In this document: positions 43,259 to 52,960 of the stretch, one piece after another
How the letters are laid out: each line of letters opens with the position of its first letter
Numbering within the stretch: the first letter of the stretch is position 1
DNA from: Streptomyces sp. V4I2
Lineage (GTDB): Bacteria > Actinomycetota > Actinomycetes > Streptomycetales > Streptomycetaceae
Length of the DNA: 64,000 nt
Assembly (NCBI RefSeq): GCF_030817655.1
Contig: NZ_JAUSZM010000003.1
Location: 4,216,001-4,280,000 of the forward strand
Direction: 5' to 3'
Made by a program: the position numbers and the translations under genes
Notes under the pieces: generated by a model
Databases searched by the model: none
Seen by the model: the letters and a program-made list of their open reading frames with translations, nothing else
Told to the model about the DNA's origin: nothing

Positions 43259-44701
43259 ATGCGCTCGCACCTGCTCAACGACACGACCGCGGAGCACTAC
43301 CGCCGCTCCGTGACCGAAGGAATAGAGCGGGTGGCGGCCAAACTCGCCACCACCTCCCGTCCGTTCACCGGCGTCACCGTCGACGCCCTCTCCCCCCGCA
43401 TCGAAGAGATCGACCTCGACGAGCCGCTGTACGACACCGCGGCGGTGCTCGACGAGCTGGAGGACGTCTACCTCCGGGACGCGATCTACTTCCACCACCC
43501 CCGCTACCTCGCCCACCTCAACTGCCCGGTCGTCATCCCGGCCGTGGTCGGCGAGGCGGTTCTGTCCGCCGTCAACTCCTCCCTGGACACCTGGGACCAG
43601 TCGGCCGGCGGCACCCTCATCGAGCGCAAGCTCATCGACTGGACCACCGCCCGCATCGGCCTCGGCGAGAACGCCGACGGCGTCTTCACCTCCGGCGGCA
43701 CCCAGTCCAACCTCCAGGCGCTGCTCCTCGCCCGCGAGGAGGCCAAGACGGACACGGCAGCCAAACTGCGCATCTTCGCCTCCGAGGTCAGCCACTTCAG
43801 CGTGAAGAAGTCCGCGAAGCTCCTCGGACTCGGCCAGGACGCCGTGGTCTCCGTCCCCGTCGGCGCCGACAAGCGCATGCAGACCGTCGCGCTCGCCCGT
43901 GAGCTGGAGCGCTGCAAGCAGGACGGCCTCGTCCCCATGGCCGTCGTCGCCACCGCCGGCACCACCGACTTCGGCTCCATCGACCCGCTGCCCGAGATCG
44001 CCGAGCTGTGCGAGCAGTACGGCGTGTGGATGCACGTCGACGCCGCGTACGGCTGCGGGCTGCTCGCCTCGGTCAAGTACCGCGACCGCATCGACGGCAT
44101 CGAGCGCGCCGACTCGGTCACCGTCGACTACCACAAGTCCTTCTTCCAGCCGGTCAGTTCGTCCGCCGTGCTGGTCCGGGACGCGAGCACCCTGCGCCAC
44201 GCCACCTACCACGCGGAGTACCTCAACCCGCGCCGCATGGTGCAGGAACGTATCCCCAACCAGGTGGACAAGTCCCTGCAGACCACCCGCCGCTTCGACG
44301 CGCTCAAGCTGTGGATGACGCTGCGCGTGATGGGCGCCGACGGCATCGGGCAGCTCTTCGACGAGGTCTGCGATCTCGCGGTCGAAGGCTGGCAGCTCCT
44401 TGCCGCCGACCCGCGTTTCGACGTGGTGGTCGAGCCGACCCTCTCCACCCTCGTCTTCCGCTACATCCCGGCCGCCGTCACCGACCCGGCCGAGATCGAC
44501 CGCGCCAACCTGTACGCCCGCAAGGCCCTGTTCGCCTCCGGCGACGCGGTGGTCGCGGGCACCAAGGTGGGCGGTCGGCACTACCTGAAGTTCACCCTGC
44601 TCAACCCCGAGACGACGACCGACGACATGGCCGCCGTACTCGATCTGATCGCCGGCCACGCCGAGCAGTACCTGGGAGAGTCCCTTGACCGCGCTTCCTG
44701 A
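43259..44701 (+). CDS. desA: Lysine decarboxylase DesA
   Basis: A 480-residue PLP group-II decarboxylase that makes cadaverine from lysine, the first step of desferrioxamine biosynthesis. Visible are GGTQSNLQALLLAREEAK (cofactor phosphate region), HVDAAYGCG (PLP-ring Asp) and DYHKSFFQP with the Schiff-base Lys. GGAGG at 43246-43250 gives the start. First gene of the iron-regulated desABCD operon. Confidence 0.96.
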   Translation: MRSHLLNDTTAEHYRRSVTEGIERVAAKLATTSRPFTGVTVDALSPRIEEIDLDEPLYDTAAVLDELEDVYLRDAIYFHHPRYLAHLNCPVVIPAVVGEAVLSAVNSSLDTWDQSAGGTLIERKLIDWTTARIGLGENADGVFTSGGTQSNLQALLLAREEAKTDTAAKLRIFASEVSHFSVKKSAKLLGLGQDAVVSVPVGADKRMQTVALARELERCKQDGLVPMAVVATAGTTDFGSIDPLPEIAELCEQYGVWMHVDAAYGCGLLASVKYRDRIDGIERADSVTVDYHKSFFQPVSSSAVLVRDASTLRHATYHAEYLNPRRMVQERIPNQVDKSLQTTRRFDALKLWMTLRVMGADGIGQLFDEVCDLAVEGWQLLAADPRFDVVVEPTLSTLVFRYIPAAVTDPAEIDRANLYARKALFASGDAVVAGTKVGGRHYLKFTLLNPETTTDDMAAVLDLIAGHAEQYLGESLDRAS

Positions 44702-45965
44702 ATCCGCCCGCAGTTACGACTTCGTGGGGATCGGGCTCGGCCCGTTCAACCTCGGCCTGGCGTGCCTCACCGAGCCCATCGACCAGCTCGACGGCCTCTT
44801 CCTCGACTCGAAGCCCGACTTCGAGTGGCACGCCGGCATGTTCCTGGACGGCGCCCACCTCCAGACCCCGTTCATGTCGGACCTGGTCACCCTCGCCGAC
44901 CCGACCTCGCCGTACTCCTTCCTCAACTACCTGAAGGAGAAGGGCCGGCTGTACTCGTTCTACATCCGCGAGAACTTCTACCCCCTGCGGGTCGAGTACG
45001 ACGACTACTGCCGCTGGGCCGCGAACAAGCTGAGCTGCGTCCGCTTCAACACGACGGTCGAGGAAGTGACGTACGACGAGGGGGCCGAGCTGTACGTCGT
45101 GAAGACCACGGCCGGCGAGACCTTCCGCGCCCGCCGCCTGGTCCTCGGCACCGGCACCCCGCCCCACATCCCCGAGGCCTGCCAGGGTCTGGGCGGCGAC
45201 TTCGTGCACAACTCCCGGTACCTGCGGCACAAGGAGGAGTTGCAGAAGAAGGAGTCGATCACCCTCGTCGGCTCCGGCCAGTCCGCCGCCGAGATCTACT
45301 ACGACCTGCTCAGCGAGATCGACGTCCACGGCTACCGGCTGAACTGGGTCACCCGCTCACCGCGCTTCTTCCCGCTGGAGTACACGAAACTCACGCTGGA
45401 GATGACCTCCCCGGAGTACATCGACTACTTCCACGCGCTGCCGGAGGACACCCGCTACCGCCTCACGGCCGAGCAGAAGGGCCTGTTCAAGGGCATCGAC
45501 GGCGACCTGATCAACGAGATCTTCGACCTGCTCTACCAGAAGAACCTCGGCGGTCCGGTGCCCACGCGGCTGCTCACCAACTCCTCGCTGAACAGCGCGA
45601 CGTACGAGAACGGCACGTACACGCTGGGACTGCGCCAGGAGGAGCAGGGGAAGGACTACGAGCTGGCCTCCCAGGGCCTGGTGCTGGCCACCGGCTACAA
45701 GTACGCCGAACCGGAGTTCCTCAAGCCGGTCCGCGACCGGCTGTGCTACGACTCGCGGGGCAACTACGACATCGCCCGCAACTACGCGATCGACGTGACG
45801 GGCAGAGGCGTCTTCCTGCAGAACGCCGGCGTCCACACGCACAGCATCACCAGCCCCGACCTGGGCATGGGCGCGTACCGCAACAGCTCCATCATCCGTG
45901 AGCTGCTCGGCAGCGAGTACTACCCGGTCGAGAAGACGATCGCCTTCCAGGAGTTCGCAGTATGA
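44685..45965 (+). CDS. desB: Cadaverine N-monooxygenase DesB
   Basis: A 426-residue FAD/NADPH N-hydroxylating monooxygenase of the lysine/ornithine hydroxylase family; it converts cadaverine to N-hydroxycadaverine. FAD site FVGIGLGPFNLGLA, NADPH site LVGSGQSAAEIYYDLL and the ATGYKYAEPEF motif are intact. The most plausible start is TTG at 44685, 4 bases after GGGAGAG and overlapping desA by 17 bases; it gives the expected MTALPESARSYDFVGIG. Coupled by ATGA overlap to desC. Confidence 0.95.
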   Translation: MTALPESARSYDFVGIGLGPFNLGLACLTEPIDQLDGLFLDSKPDFEWHAGMFLDGAHLQTPFMSDLVTLADPTSPYSFLNYLKEKGRLYSFYIRENFYPLRVEYDDYCRWAANKLSCVRFNTTVEEVTYDEGAELYVVKTTAGETFRARRLVLGTGTPPHIPEACQGLGGDFVHNSRYLRHKEELQKKESITLVGSGQSAAEIYYDLLSEIDVHGYRLNWVTRSPRFFPLEYTKLTLEMTSPEYIDYFHALPEDTRYRLTAEQKGLFKGIDGDLINEIFDLLYQKNLGGPVPTRLLTNSSLNSATYENGTYTLGLRQEEQGKDYELASQGLVLATGYKYAEPEFLKPVRDRLCYDSRGNYDIARNYAIDVTGRGVFLQNAGVHTHSITSPDLGMGAYRNSSIIRELLGSEYYPVEKTIAFQEFAV

Positions 45966-46531
45966 ACACCACCACCACTGACCTGGGCACCTTGACGCTC
46001 CGCCCCCTCGATCCGCTCAAGGACGCCGAGCTCGTGCACTCCTGGGTCACCCACCCCAAGGCGGCCTTCTGGATGATGCAGGACGCCAAACTGGAGGACG
46101 TCGAGCGCGCGTACATGGAGATCGCCGCCGACGAGCACTGGCACGCCCTGCTGGGCCTGCACGACGGCGTGCCCGCGTTCCTGATGGAGAAGTACGACCC
46201 CGCCCACCACGAGCTGGTCGGCCTGTACGAGCCCCAGCCCGGCGACGTCGGCATGCACTTCCTGGTCGCCCCCACCGACCGGCCCGTGCACGGGTTCACC
46301 CGCGCGGTCATCACGGCCGTGATGGCGCACCTCTTCGAGGACCCGGGCACCGTCCGGGTCGTCGTCGAACCGGACGTGTCCAACAAGGCCGTCCACGCCC
46401 TGAACGAAGCCGTCGGGTTCGTGCCCGACCGCGAGATACAGAAGCCGGAGAAGAAGGCGTTGTTGAGCTTCTGCACCCGGGAGCGCTTCTTGAACAGGCA
46501 CAGCCGTGCGACTACGGCGGTGACGGCATGA
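45962..46531 (+). CDS. desC: N-hydroxycadaverine acyltransferase DesC
   Basis: A 189-residue GNAT-fold acyl-CoA transferase of the IucB/siderophore acetylase type. It puts succinyl or acetyl on N-hydroxycadaverine, which determines whether desferrioxamine E or B is made. Family features are HSWVTHPKAAFWMMQ near the N-terminus and GDVGMHFLVAPTDRPVHGF. It overlaps desB and desD by 4 bases each, so expression is tightly coupled. Confidence 0.94.
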   Translation: MNTTTTDLGTLTLRPLDPLKDAELVHSWVTHPKAAFWMMQDAKLEDVERAYMEIAADEHWHALLGLHDGVPAFLMEKYDPAHHELVGLYEPQPGDVGMHFLVAPTDRPVHGFTRAVITAVMAHLFEDPGTVRVVVEPDVSNKAVHALNEAVGFVPDREIQKPEKKALLSFCTRERFLNRHSRATTAVTA

Positions 46532-48297
46532 CCCTCGCCGACGCCGTGGCCCACCTCTCCCCCGAGCGCTGGGAGACGGCCAACCGCCAGCTGGTCCGCA
46601 AGGCCCTGGCCGAGTTCGCGCACGAGCGGCTGCTCACGCCGGAGAAGGACGGCGACGAGTACGTCGTCCGCGGCGACGACGGCCTGACCCGCTACCGCTT
46701 CACCGCCACCCGCCGCGCCCTGGACCACTGGCAGGTGGACGCCGACTCGATCACCCGCACCCGGGACGGCAACCAACTCCCGCTCGCCGCCCTGGACTTC
46801 TTCATCGAGCTGAAGAACACCCTGGGTCTGAGCGACCGGATCCTGCCGGTCTACCTGGAGGAGATCTCCTCCACCCTCTCCGGCACCTGCTTCAAACTCA
46901 CCAAGCCGCAGATCCCGGTCGCCGAGCTGGTGAAGAGCGACTTCCAGGCCATCGAGACCGGCATGACCGAGGGCCACCCCTGCTTCGTCGCCAACAACGG
47001 ACGGCTCGGCTTCGGCATCCACGAGTACCTGTCGTACGCCCCCGAGACCGCGAGCCCGGTCCGCCTGGTCTGGCTGGCCGCGCACCGCTCGCGGGCGGCG
47101 TTCACGGCGGGGGTCGGCATCGAGTACGAGTCGTTCGTGCGGGACGAGTTGGGCGCCCAGACGGTCGAGCGCTTCAACGGGCAGCTCACCGACCAGGGGC
47201 TCGACCCGGCCGACTACCTCCTCATCCCCGTCCACCCCTGGCAGTGGTGGAACAAGCTCACCGTCACCTTCGCCGCCGAGGTCGCCCGCGGCCACCTCGT
47301 GTGCCTGGGCGAGGGCGACGACGAGTACCTGGCCCAGCAGTCCATCCGGACCTTCTTCAACACGTCGAACCCCGAGAAGCACTACGTGAAGACGGCCCTG
47401 TCCGTCCTCAACATGGGCTTCATGCGCGGGCTGTCGGCCGCCTACATGGAGGCGACCCCGGCGATCAACGACTGGCTCGCCCAGCTCATCGAGGGCGACC
47501 CGGTGCTGAAGGCGACGGGCCTCACGATCATCCGCGAGCGGGCGGCCGTGGGCTACCGGCACCTGGAGTACGAGCAGGCGACGGACCGCTACTCGCCGTA
47601 CCGCAAAATGCTCGCCGCGCTGTGGCGGGAGAGCCCGGTGTCCTCCCTCCAGGACGGCGAGTCCCTCGCGACCATGGCCTCCCTCGTCCATGTGGACCAC
47701 GAGGGCGCCTCCTTCGCGGGCGCGCTGATCGAGCGGTCCGGGCTGACGCCGACGGAGTGGCTGCGCCGCTACCTGCGGGCGTACTTCACCCCGCTGCTGC
47801 ACAGCTTCTACGCCTACGACCTGGTGTTCATGCCGCACGGCGAGAACGTCATCCTGGTCCTGAAGGACGGCGTGGTCCAGCGCGCGATCTACAAGGACAT
47901 CGCCGAGGAGATCGCCGTCATGGACCCGGACGCGGTGCTGCCGCCGACGGTCGAGCGGCTGCGCGTCGAGGTCCCCGAGGACAAGAAGCTCCTGTCGATC
48001 TTCACGGACGTCTTCGACTGCTTCTTCCGCTTCCTCGCCGCGAACCTCGCCGCCGAGGGGATCCTGGAGGAGGACGACTTCTGGCGCACGGTCGCCGAGG
48101 TGACCCGCGACTACCAGCACTCGGTGCCCGAACTCGCCGACAAGTTCAAGCGGTACGACATGTTCGCCCCCGAGTTCGCGCTGTCCTGCCTCAACCGCCT
48201 CCAGCTGCGCAACAACGAGCAGATGGTGGACCTCTCGGACCCGGCCGGCGCCCTCCAGCTGATCGGCAACCTGGAGAACCCGATCGCGGGCCTGTAG
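46528..48297 (+). CDS. desD: Desferrioxamine synthetase DesD (NIS synthetase)
   Basis: A 589-residue IucA/IucC-family, NRPS-independent synthetase. It adenylates the succinyl carboxylate and joins N-hydroxy-N-succinylcadaverine units into the linear trimer and macrocycle. Motifs are GHPCFVANNGRLGFG (ATP region), LIPVHPWQWWN and FFNTSNPEKHYVKTALS, with a C-terminal FhuF-like region (HSFYAYDLVFMPHGENVILV). Last gene of the operon; a 16-bp hairpin follows. Confidence 0.96.
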   Translation: MTLADAVAHLSPERWETANRQLVRKALAEFAHERLLTPEKDGDEYVVRGDDGLTRYRFTATRRALDHWQVDADSITRTRDGNQLPLAALDFFIELKNTLGLSDRILPVYLEEISSTLSGTCFKLTKPQIPVAELVKSDFQAIETGMTEGHPCFVANNGRLGFGIHEYLSYAPETASPVRLVWLAAHRSRAAFTAGVGIEYESFVRDELGAQTVERFNGQLTDQGLDPADYLLIPVHPWQWWNKLTVTFAAEVARGHLVCLGEGDDEYLAQQSIRTFFNTSNPEKHYVKTALSVLNMGFMRGLSAAYMEATPAINDWLAQLIEGDPVLKATGLTIIRERAAVGYRHLEYEQATDRYSPYRKMLAALWRESPVSSLQDGESLATMASLVHVDHEGASFAGALIERSGLTPTEWLRRYLRAYFTPLLHSFYAYDLVFMPHGENVILVLKDGVVQRAIYKDIAEEIAVMDPDAVLPPTVERLRVEVPEDKKLLSIFTDVFDCFFRFLAANLAAEGILEEDDFWRTVAEVTRDYQHSVPELADKFKRYDMFAPEFALSCLNRLQLRNNEQMVDLSDPAGALQLIGNLENPIAGL

Positions 48298-48321
48298 CCA
48301 TCGCACCGCCCCCCACAGACA

Positions 48322-48360
48322 GACGGGCACCTCGGAGTACGGTCCTCCGAGGTGCCCGTC
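48322..48360. terminator. Bidirectional terminator between desD and hexosaminidase gene
   Basis: Perfect 16-bp stem (48322-48337 with 48345-48360) and 7-base loop, between convergent genes. The next about 33 bases repeat GCCGTCGTGCCC three times in tandem and are noncoding. Confidence 0.88.
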
Positions 48361-48396
48361 GCCGTGCCCGCCGTCGTGCCCGCCGTCGTGCCCGTA

Positions 48397-49986
48397 CTAC
48401 CCGGCGGGCCAGGGGACCTGCGGCGCCCGGTAGTACCCGATCCCCAGCGCGTCCCACCGCGGCCCCTGCGCGGCGAGCCGCACCTTGTAGCCGTCCCAGT
48501 CGTGCGTGGCCGCCGGCGACCAGCCGAGCTCGGCGGCGCCCGCGAGCCGCGGGAAGGCCATGTACTCGATGTGCGCGCCGGTCTCGATCGTCTCGGTCCA
48601 CAGCGGCGCCTCGACGCCCCGCACGGCCTCGGGCGGCGCCCCCGGCAGATAGCTGCCCGGATCCCAGTCGTACGACCGCTTCACGTCGACGTAGCCCGCC
48701 CAGGACAGCCCCAGCGGGGTGTTCGCGTCGTACTTCATGTCGAGGTAGATCCGGTCGGCCGGGGACAGGATCAGCCCGGTCCCGTTCTGCGCGGCCTTGG
48801 CGACCTGCGCCTTCTCCGCCGCGCTCGTCGAGTCCAGGCCCCAGTACTGGGCGAGCGCCCCCTTGACCGGGGTCGCGCCGGTCAGCTGGTGCCAGCCGAC
48901 GACCGTCTTGCCGTACTCGGCGACGCTCGGCTGCACCCGGTCCATGAACTTGACGTAGTCCTCGTGGCTGGTGGAGTGCGCCTCGTCGCCGCCGATGTGG
49001 AGGTGGCGGCCGGGTGTGAGGGCGGCCAGCTCCCGGATGACGTCGTCCACGAAGTCGTACGTGATCTCCTTCTCCACGCACAGCGAGCTGAAGCCGACCT
49101 CGGTGCCGGTGTAGAGCGGGGGTGCGACGCCGTCGCAGGTGAGGTCGGCGTAGGAGGCGAGGGCCGCGTTGGTGTGGCCCGGCATGTCTATCTCGGGGAC
49201 GACCTCCAGGTAGCGGGAGGCGGCGTGGCCGACGATCTCCTGGTAGTCGGCCTTGGTGTAATAACCGCCGGGGCCGCCGCCGACCTGGGTGGAGCCGCCG
49301 TACGTCGCCAGGCGGGGCCAGGAGTCGATGGCTATGCGCCAGCCCTGGTCGTCGCTGAGGTGCAGATGCAGCTTGTTGACCTTGTAGAGGGCCAACTGGT
49401 CGATGTACCGCTTGACTTGGTCGACGGTGAAGAAGTGCCGGGAGACGTCGAGCATCGCGCCGCGCCAGCCGTAGCGCGGGCTGTCCGTGACGGTGCCGCC
49501 CGCGACCAGCCACGGGCCGGACTGGACGGAGTCCTTCTCGACGGCCGCCGGGAGCAGCTGGCGCAGGGTCTGCACCCCGTGGAAGAGCCCGGCGGGCTTG
49601 GCCGCCGTGATGGTGACGCCCTTGCCGCCGCTGTCGAGGCGATAGCCCTCGGCGCCGAAGGGGCCCTTGGCCAGCCTGAGTCGGATGCCGCCCTTGCCGT
49701 GCGTGGTCACCGGCAGGCGGTAGCCGGTCGAGGGGCGCAGGACGTCCGCGAGGTAGGCGCCGATGCGGCGGGCCTCGCGGGAGTCGTCGACGCGGATGTG
49801 TGTGTCGCGGGTGAGGCGGTACGGCGATCCGCCCGGGGTGACCGACGCGGGGGCCGGGACGATCCGGTCGAGCGGAACCGCGTTCTGCGCGGTGGGAGTC
49901 GGGGTAGCGCCGACGGCGGAGACACTCGCCGCCGCGACGAGCAGCAACGAGCCGAGAAGGCGGGTCGTTCTGTGGTGCTGTCTCAC
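48397..49986 (-). CDS. Secreted beta-N-acetylhexosaminidase (GH20)
   Basis: A 529-residue family-20 glycoside hydrolase releasing N-acetylglucosamine from chitin oligomers or cell-wall glycans. A signal peptide (RLLGSLLLVAAASVSAVGA) precedes a GH20b domain (about 45-170) and the catalytic barrel. Catalytic residues are in HIGGDEAHSTSHED (Asp-Glu pair). Substrate motifs LHLHLSDDQGWRIAI and VVPEIDMPGHTNAA are intact. It is the S. coelicolor SCO2786 counterpart, convergent with desD. The 71-base gap to the next gene contains its promoter. Confidence 0.95.
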   Translation of the reverse strand: MRQHHRTTRLLGSLLLVAAASVSAVGATPTPTAQNAVPLDRIVPAPASVTPGGSPYRLTRDTHIRVDDSREARRIGAYLADVLRPSTGYRLPVTTHGKGGIRLRLAKGPFGAEGYRLDSGGKGVTITAAKPAGLFHGVQTLRQLLPAAVEKDSVQSGPWLVAGGTVTDSPRYGWRGAMLDVSRHFFTVDQVKRYIDQLALYKVNKLHLHLSDDQGWRIAIDSWPRLATYGGSTQVGGGPGGYYTKADYQEIVGHAASRYLEVVPEIDMPGHTNAALASYADLTCDGVAPPLYTGTEVGFSSLCVEKEITYDFVDDVIRELAALTPGRHLHIGGDEAHSTSHEDYVKFMDRVQPSVAEYGKTVVGWHQLTGATPVKGALAQYWGLDSTSAAEKAQVAKAAQNGTGLILSPADRIYLDMKYDANTPLGLSWAGYVDVKRSYDWDPGSYLPGAPPEAVRGVEAPLWTETIETGAHIEYMAFPRLAGAAELGWSPAATHDWDGYKVRLAAQGPRWDALGIGYYRAPQVPWPAG

Positions 49987-50057
49987 CTACGGTCCCTTCC
50001 TTGAGCCCGGACAGGTATGGACCAACTCTCCCTCAGAACCAATGAAACAATCCCCTC

Positions 50058-50942
50058 ATGGCGGAAATCCTCCAGAAGGACGGCACTTGGGTCTTCGACG
50101 GCGACGCCCTGCGACTGACGCCGGGAAGAGACAAGAACGTCAGCCTGCTTCGCAAGGCCCTGGGCGAACTCGTCGTCCCACTGGGCGCGTTGGCGGGCGT
50201 CTCGTTCGAGCACGGGAAGAAGACCGGCCGGCTCAGGCTGCGCCTGCGCGACGGCTCCGACCCGCTGCTGCACGCCACCGGCGGCCGGCTCGCCGAGCCC
50301 CACGACCCGTACCAGCTGGTCGTCGAGTCCGACCGGTACGGCGTCGCCGAGTACTTCGTGGACGAGGTCCGCAACGCCCTGCTCCTGGACCAGGTTCCGG
50401 CCGACCCGGTCGAGGCCTACCTGCTGCCGGGCCCGGCCGTGCCGCTCTCCGTCTCCGCCGGGGACGGCACCGCGAGCTTCGACGGCGAGCAGATCCGCCT
50501 GGAGTGGAACTGGAAGACCGAGGACGCCAAGGCCGCCGCCGGTACCCGCACGCTCGCGCTCACCGACCTCACCGCCGTGGAGTGGTATCCGGCGGCCGGC
50601 CTGGAGAACGGCCACCTCCGGTTCACCGTGAAGAACGCCCCGACCAAGGCCCCGCCCAAGTACGACCCCAACTCCGTGGAACTGTGGGGCTTCAAGAAGG
50701 ACCCGCTGATGGCCCTGGTCGCGGCGGCCGTCCAGGCCCGGCTCCCGCATCCGGCGACCGCCTCCAAGGACGTACGGCCGCCGGAACCCCAGGCCCTCGC
50801 CGCGCCCGCGACCGCCGCCGAGGACAGCCACGACGCCCTGCTGCGACGCCTGCGCGAGCTCGGCGAGCTGCACCGCACGGGCGTGCTGACGGACGAGGAG
50901 TTCACGCTGGCCAAGCAGGCGATCCTCAAACGGATGCGGTGA
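50058..50942 (+). CDS. DUF4429 protein with C-terminal SHOCT motif
   Basis: A 294-residue cytoplasmic protein with two tandem DUF4429 domains (about residues 10-115, starting WVFDGDALRLTP; and 125-230, DGTASFDGEQIRLEWNW). The domains are PH-like beta folds. A Pro/Ala linker leads to a C-terminal SHOCT helix (LLRRLRELGELHRTGVLTDEEFTLAKQAIL), a short oligomerisation motif. Function is unknown. There is no ribosome site before the ATG, so it may be translated from a leaderless mRNA. It is convergent with the phosphoesterase gene; the stops are one base apart. Confidence 0.85.
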   Translation: MAEILQKDGTWVFDGDALRLTPGRDKNVSLLRKALGELVVPLGALAGVSFEHGKKTGRLRLRLRDGSDPLLHATGGRLAEPHDPYQLVVESDRYGVAEYFVDEVRNALLLDQVPADPVEAYLLPGPAVPLSVSAGDGTASFDGEQIRLEWNWKTEDAKAAAGTRTLALTDLTAVEWYPAAGLENGHLRFTVKNAPTKAPPKYDPNSVELWGFKKDPLMALVAAAVQARLPHPATASKDVRPPEPQALAAPATAAEDSHDALLRRLRELGELHRTGVLTDEEFTLAKQAILKRMR

Positions 50943-50943
50943 G

Positions 50944-52518
50944 TCACCCCGCCTTGCGCGCCACCGTGAAGTGGTCCACCTGCTCGCCGGTCTCGGCGAT
51001 GCCCCGCACCGTCAGCGTGGCGGTGCGGCCCGTGGCGGCCGGGGTGACGTCCACGCGCAGGAAGGAGTAGTCGAGGTAGCGGACCCGGGACCAGGTGACG
51101 GTCTCGTCCTGCTTGCCGTCCTTGACGTTGACGAACGAGGCCACGGACTCCACCTCGTTCTCGTGGCCCTCGTAGGACAGCGGGGCGCTGAACGCGTACA
51201 GGCTGCGGCCCGCCGCCCCCGCCGTCACGTACACCACGCCCTCGGTCTCGGGGTAGGCCGTGCCGCCGATCGGGAGCTTCTTGGTGACCGCGCCCGCCTT
51301 GATGACGTCCGTGCGCTCGTACTGGTGGTTGTGGCCGTTGATCACCAGGTCGACGGTGTACTTCTCGAACAGCGGCACCCACTCCTGGCGCACGCCCCCC
51401 TCCGAGGCGTGCGAGGTGGAGGTGCAGTAGGCGCAGTGGTGGAAGAACACGACGACGAAGTCGATGTCCCGCGCGGCGCGGAACTTCTTGAGCTGCGCCT
51501 CCAGCCACCTGGTCTGGGTGCCGCCCGAGATGCCGAGGTTGGCCGGGATCTCGAAGGAGATGTCGTTGGCGTCGAGCGAGATGACCGCGGTGTTGCCGTG
51601 GACGAAGGAGTAGACGCCCGGGAGGTTCTTCCTGTCGGGCCCGTTGTCCGGCAGGTTCCAGCGGGCCTCTTCGCCGCCGTAGCCGCCCGGCGAGTACCAG
51701 GCCTCCATGTCGTGGTTGCCGTAGGCCGGCATCCATGGGACGGACTTGGCGACGGACTCGGTCTGGGCGAGGAACTGGTCCCACACCCGCGAGTCGAAGC
51801 CGGTGTCGGCGGTCTTGCCCTGGCCGGCCGGGTCGGCGTAGGCGATGTCGCCGGCGTGCAGGTGGAAGGCGGGGTTCTGGCCGAGCAGCAGGCTGTTGTT
51901 GCCCAGCGCGTGATAGCTGACGCCCTCGTCGCCGAAGGCGGTGAAGGTGAACGGCGTCTTGTGCGCGGGGGCGGTGGTGAAGGTGCCGAGGGTGCCGAGC
52001 AGGTGGGGCTCGGCCGGGTCGAAGCCGGCGTGGCCGACGCCGTAGTAGTACGTCTGGCCGGGGCGGAGGTTCGTGAGCCTGGCGTGCAGGTAGTACTGCG
52101 TGTGGTCGGCGCTCGCGCCCACGCCGGCCGGGGTGTACAGGGTGCGCACCTCGGCCTCGATCTTGCGGGAGAGGTCCCAGGGCCGGGCGCCGATCCGGAT
52201 GAAGGGCCGCTTCACGGCGACCGGGACCTGCCAGGAGACGGTCATCTCGGTGCGCGGGTCGTTGCCGTAGGCGAGGTGGCGGCCGAAGGGGGCGACGAGG
52301 GCGCCGTCGACGGTCTCGGTGCTCGGAGCAGTGGTCGGGGTCGCTGCCTGTGCGGTGGCGCCCGGTACGAACGCGCCGCCCGCGACGGCGCCCAGGGTGA
52401 CCGCGCCGCCCCTGATCATCGTGCGCCGGGAGAATCTGGCGCGCAGGTATTCGTGCTGCTCGGCCATGCTCATGCGCTCGGCGAGCCGGTCGGGTACTCC
52501 CATGCGAGGAATGTCCAT
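50944..52518 (-). CDS. Tat-exported metallophosphoesterase (purple acid phosphatase-like)
   Basis: A 524-residue exported phosphoesterase. ATG 52518 is chosen; the upstream frame is Arg-rich and unsupported. The Tat signal SRRTMIRGGAVTLGAVAGGAF ends at an ATAQAA cleavage region. A fibronectin-like/PAP N-terminal domain follows (DPRTEMTVSWQVPV; LRPGQTYYYGVGH). The calcineurin-like core has LHAGDIAYADPAG, PWMPAYGNHDME, VFFHHCAYC and VDLVINGHNHQYERT, which together supply the two-metal centre. Likely phosphate scavenging outside the cell. Confidence 0.93.
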   Translation of the reverse strand: MDIPRMGVPDRLAERMSMAEQHEYLRARFSRRTMIRGGAVTLGAVAGGAFVPGATAQAATPTTAPSTETVDGALVAPFGRHLAYGNDPRTEMTVSWQVPVAVKRPFIRIGARPWDLSRKIEAEVRTLYTPAGVGASADHTQYYLHARLTNLRPGQTYYYGVGHAGFDPAEPHLLGTLGTFTTAPAHKTPFTFTAFGDEGVSYHALGNNSLLLGQNPAFHLHAGDIAYADPAGQGKTADTGFDSRVWDQFLAQTESVAKSVPWMPAYGNHDMEAWYSPGGYGGEEARWNLPDNGPDRKNLPGVYSFVHGNTAVISLDANDISFEIPANLGISGGTQTRWLEAQLKKFRAARDIDFVVVFFHHCAYCTSTSHASEGGVRQEWVPLFEKYTVDLVINGHNHQYERTDVIKAGAVTKKLPIGGTAYPETEGVVYVTAGAAGRSLYAFSAPLSYEGHENEVESVASFVNVKDGKQDETVTWSRVRYLDYSFLRVDVTPAATGRTATLTVRGIAETGEQVDHFTVARKAG

Positions 52519-52689
52519 GGCGTCTGAAACTCGTCCCCTCAGGCGACGAGTTGCCGGACGCCGGATGGACGGCTCACGAACAGGCACTCATGACAGCTTC
52601 AACGTTCCCCCAAAGAGTTCCAACAGGTGCTTGCCCGAAATCGGGCAGCTTTCTTGCGAAAGTGCCGCCGGTACCCCAGGATCTACCGG

Positions 52690-52947
52690 GTGCACGACGA
52701 ACTTGTTGATCATCTGACGCGGTCCACGCCCCTCAGCCGGGGCGAGGCACTGCGGGTGGTCCAGGACGTGCTCGCCTACTTCGACGAGACGACCGAGGAG
52801 TACGTCCGTCGCCGCCACCGCGAGCTCCAGGCCCAGGGCCTGGTGAACGCGGAGATCTTCGGACGGATCGAGGCGGACCTGAAATACCGGGCGGTGGCAC
52901 CACCGGAGCTCTCGCTCCGACAGCTGCGCCGCATGGTCTACGGCTAA
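52690..52947 (+). CDS. Small conserved protein upstream of glmS
   Basis: An 85-residue helical, charged protein (VHDELVDHLTRSTPLSRGEA...LRQLRRMVYG). GTG 52690 follows CAGGA by 8 bases; an upstream ATG (52627) gives an Arg-rich extension with poor coding character. It ends 13 bases before the glmS ATG, so it is probably in the same mRNA. No known domain is recognised; similar genes occur next to glmS in other Streptomyces as I recall. Confidence 0.72.
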   Translation: MHDELVDHLTRSTPLSRGEALRVVQDVLAYFDETTEEYVRRRHRELQAQGLVNAEIFGRIEADLKYRAVAPPELSLRQLRRMVYG

Positions 52948-52960
52948 GGGACACATCTGT

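Noticed and set aside
48361..48394. Coding extension of the hexosaminidase or a small gene in the GCCGTCGTGCCC repeats
   Set aside because: The hexosaminidase stop precedes the repeats on its strand, and the repeat has no start or ribosome site.
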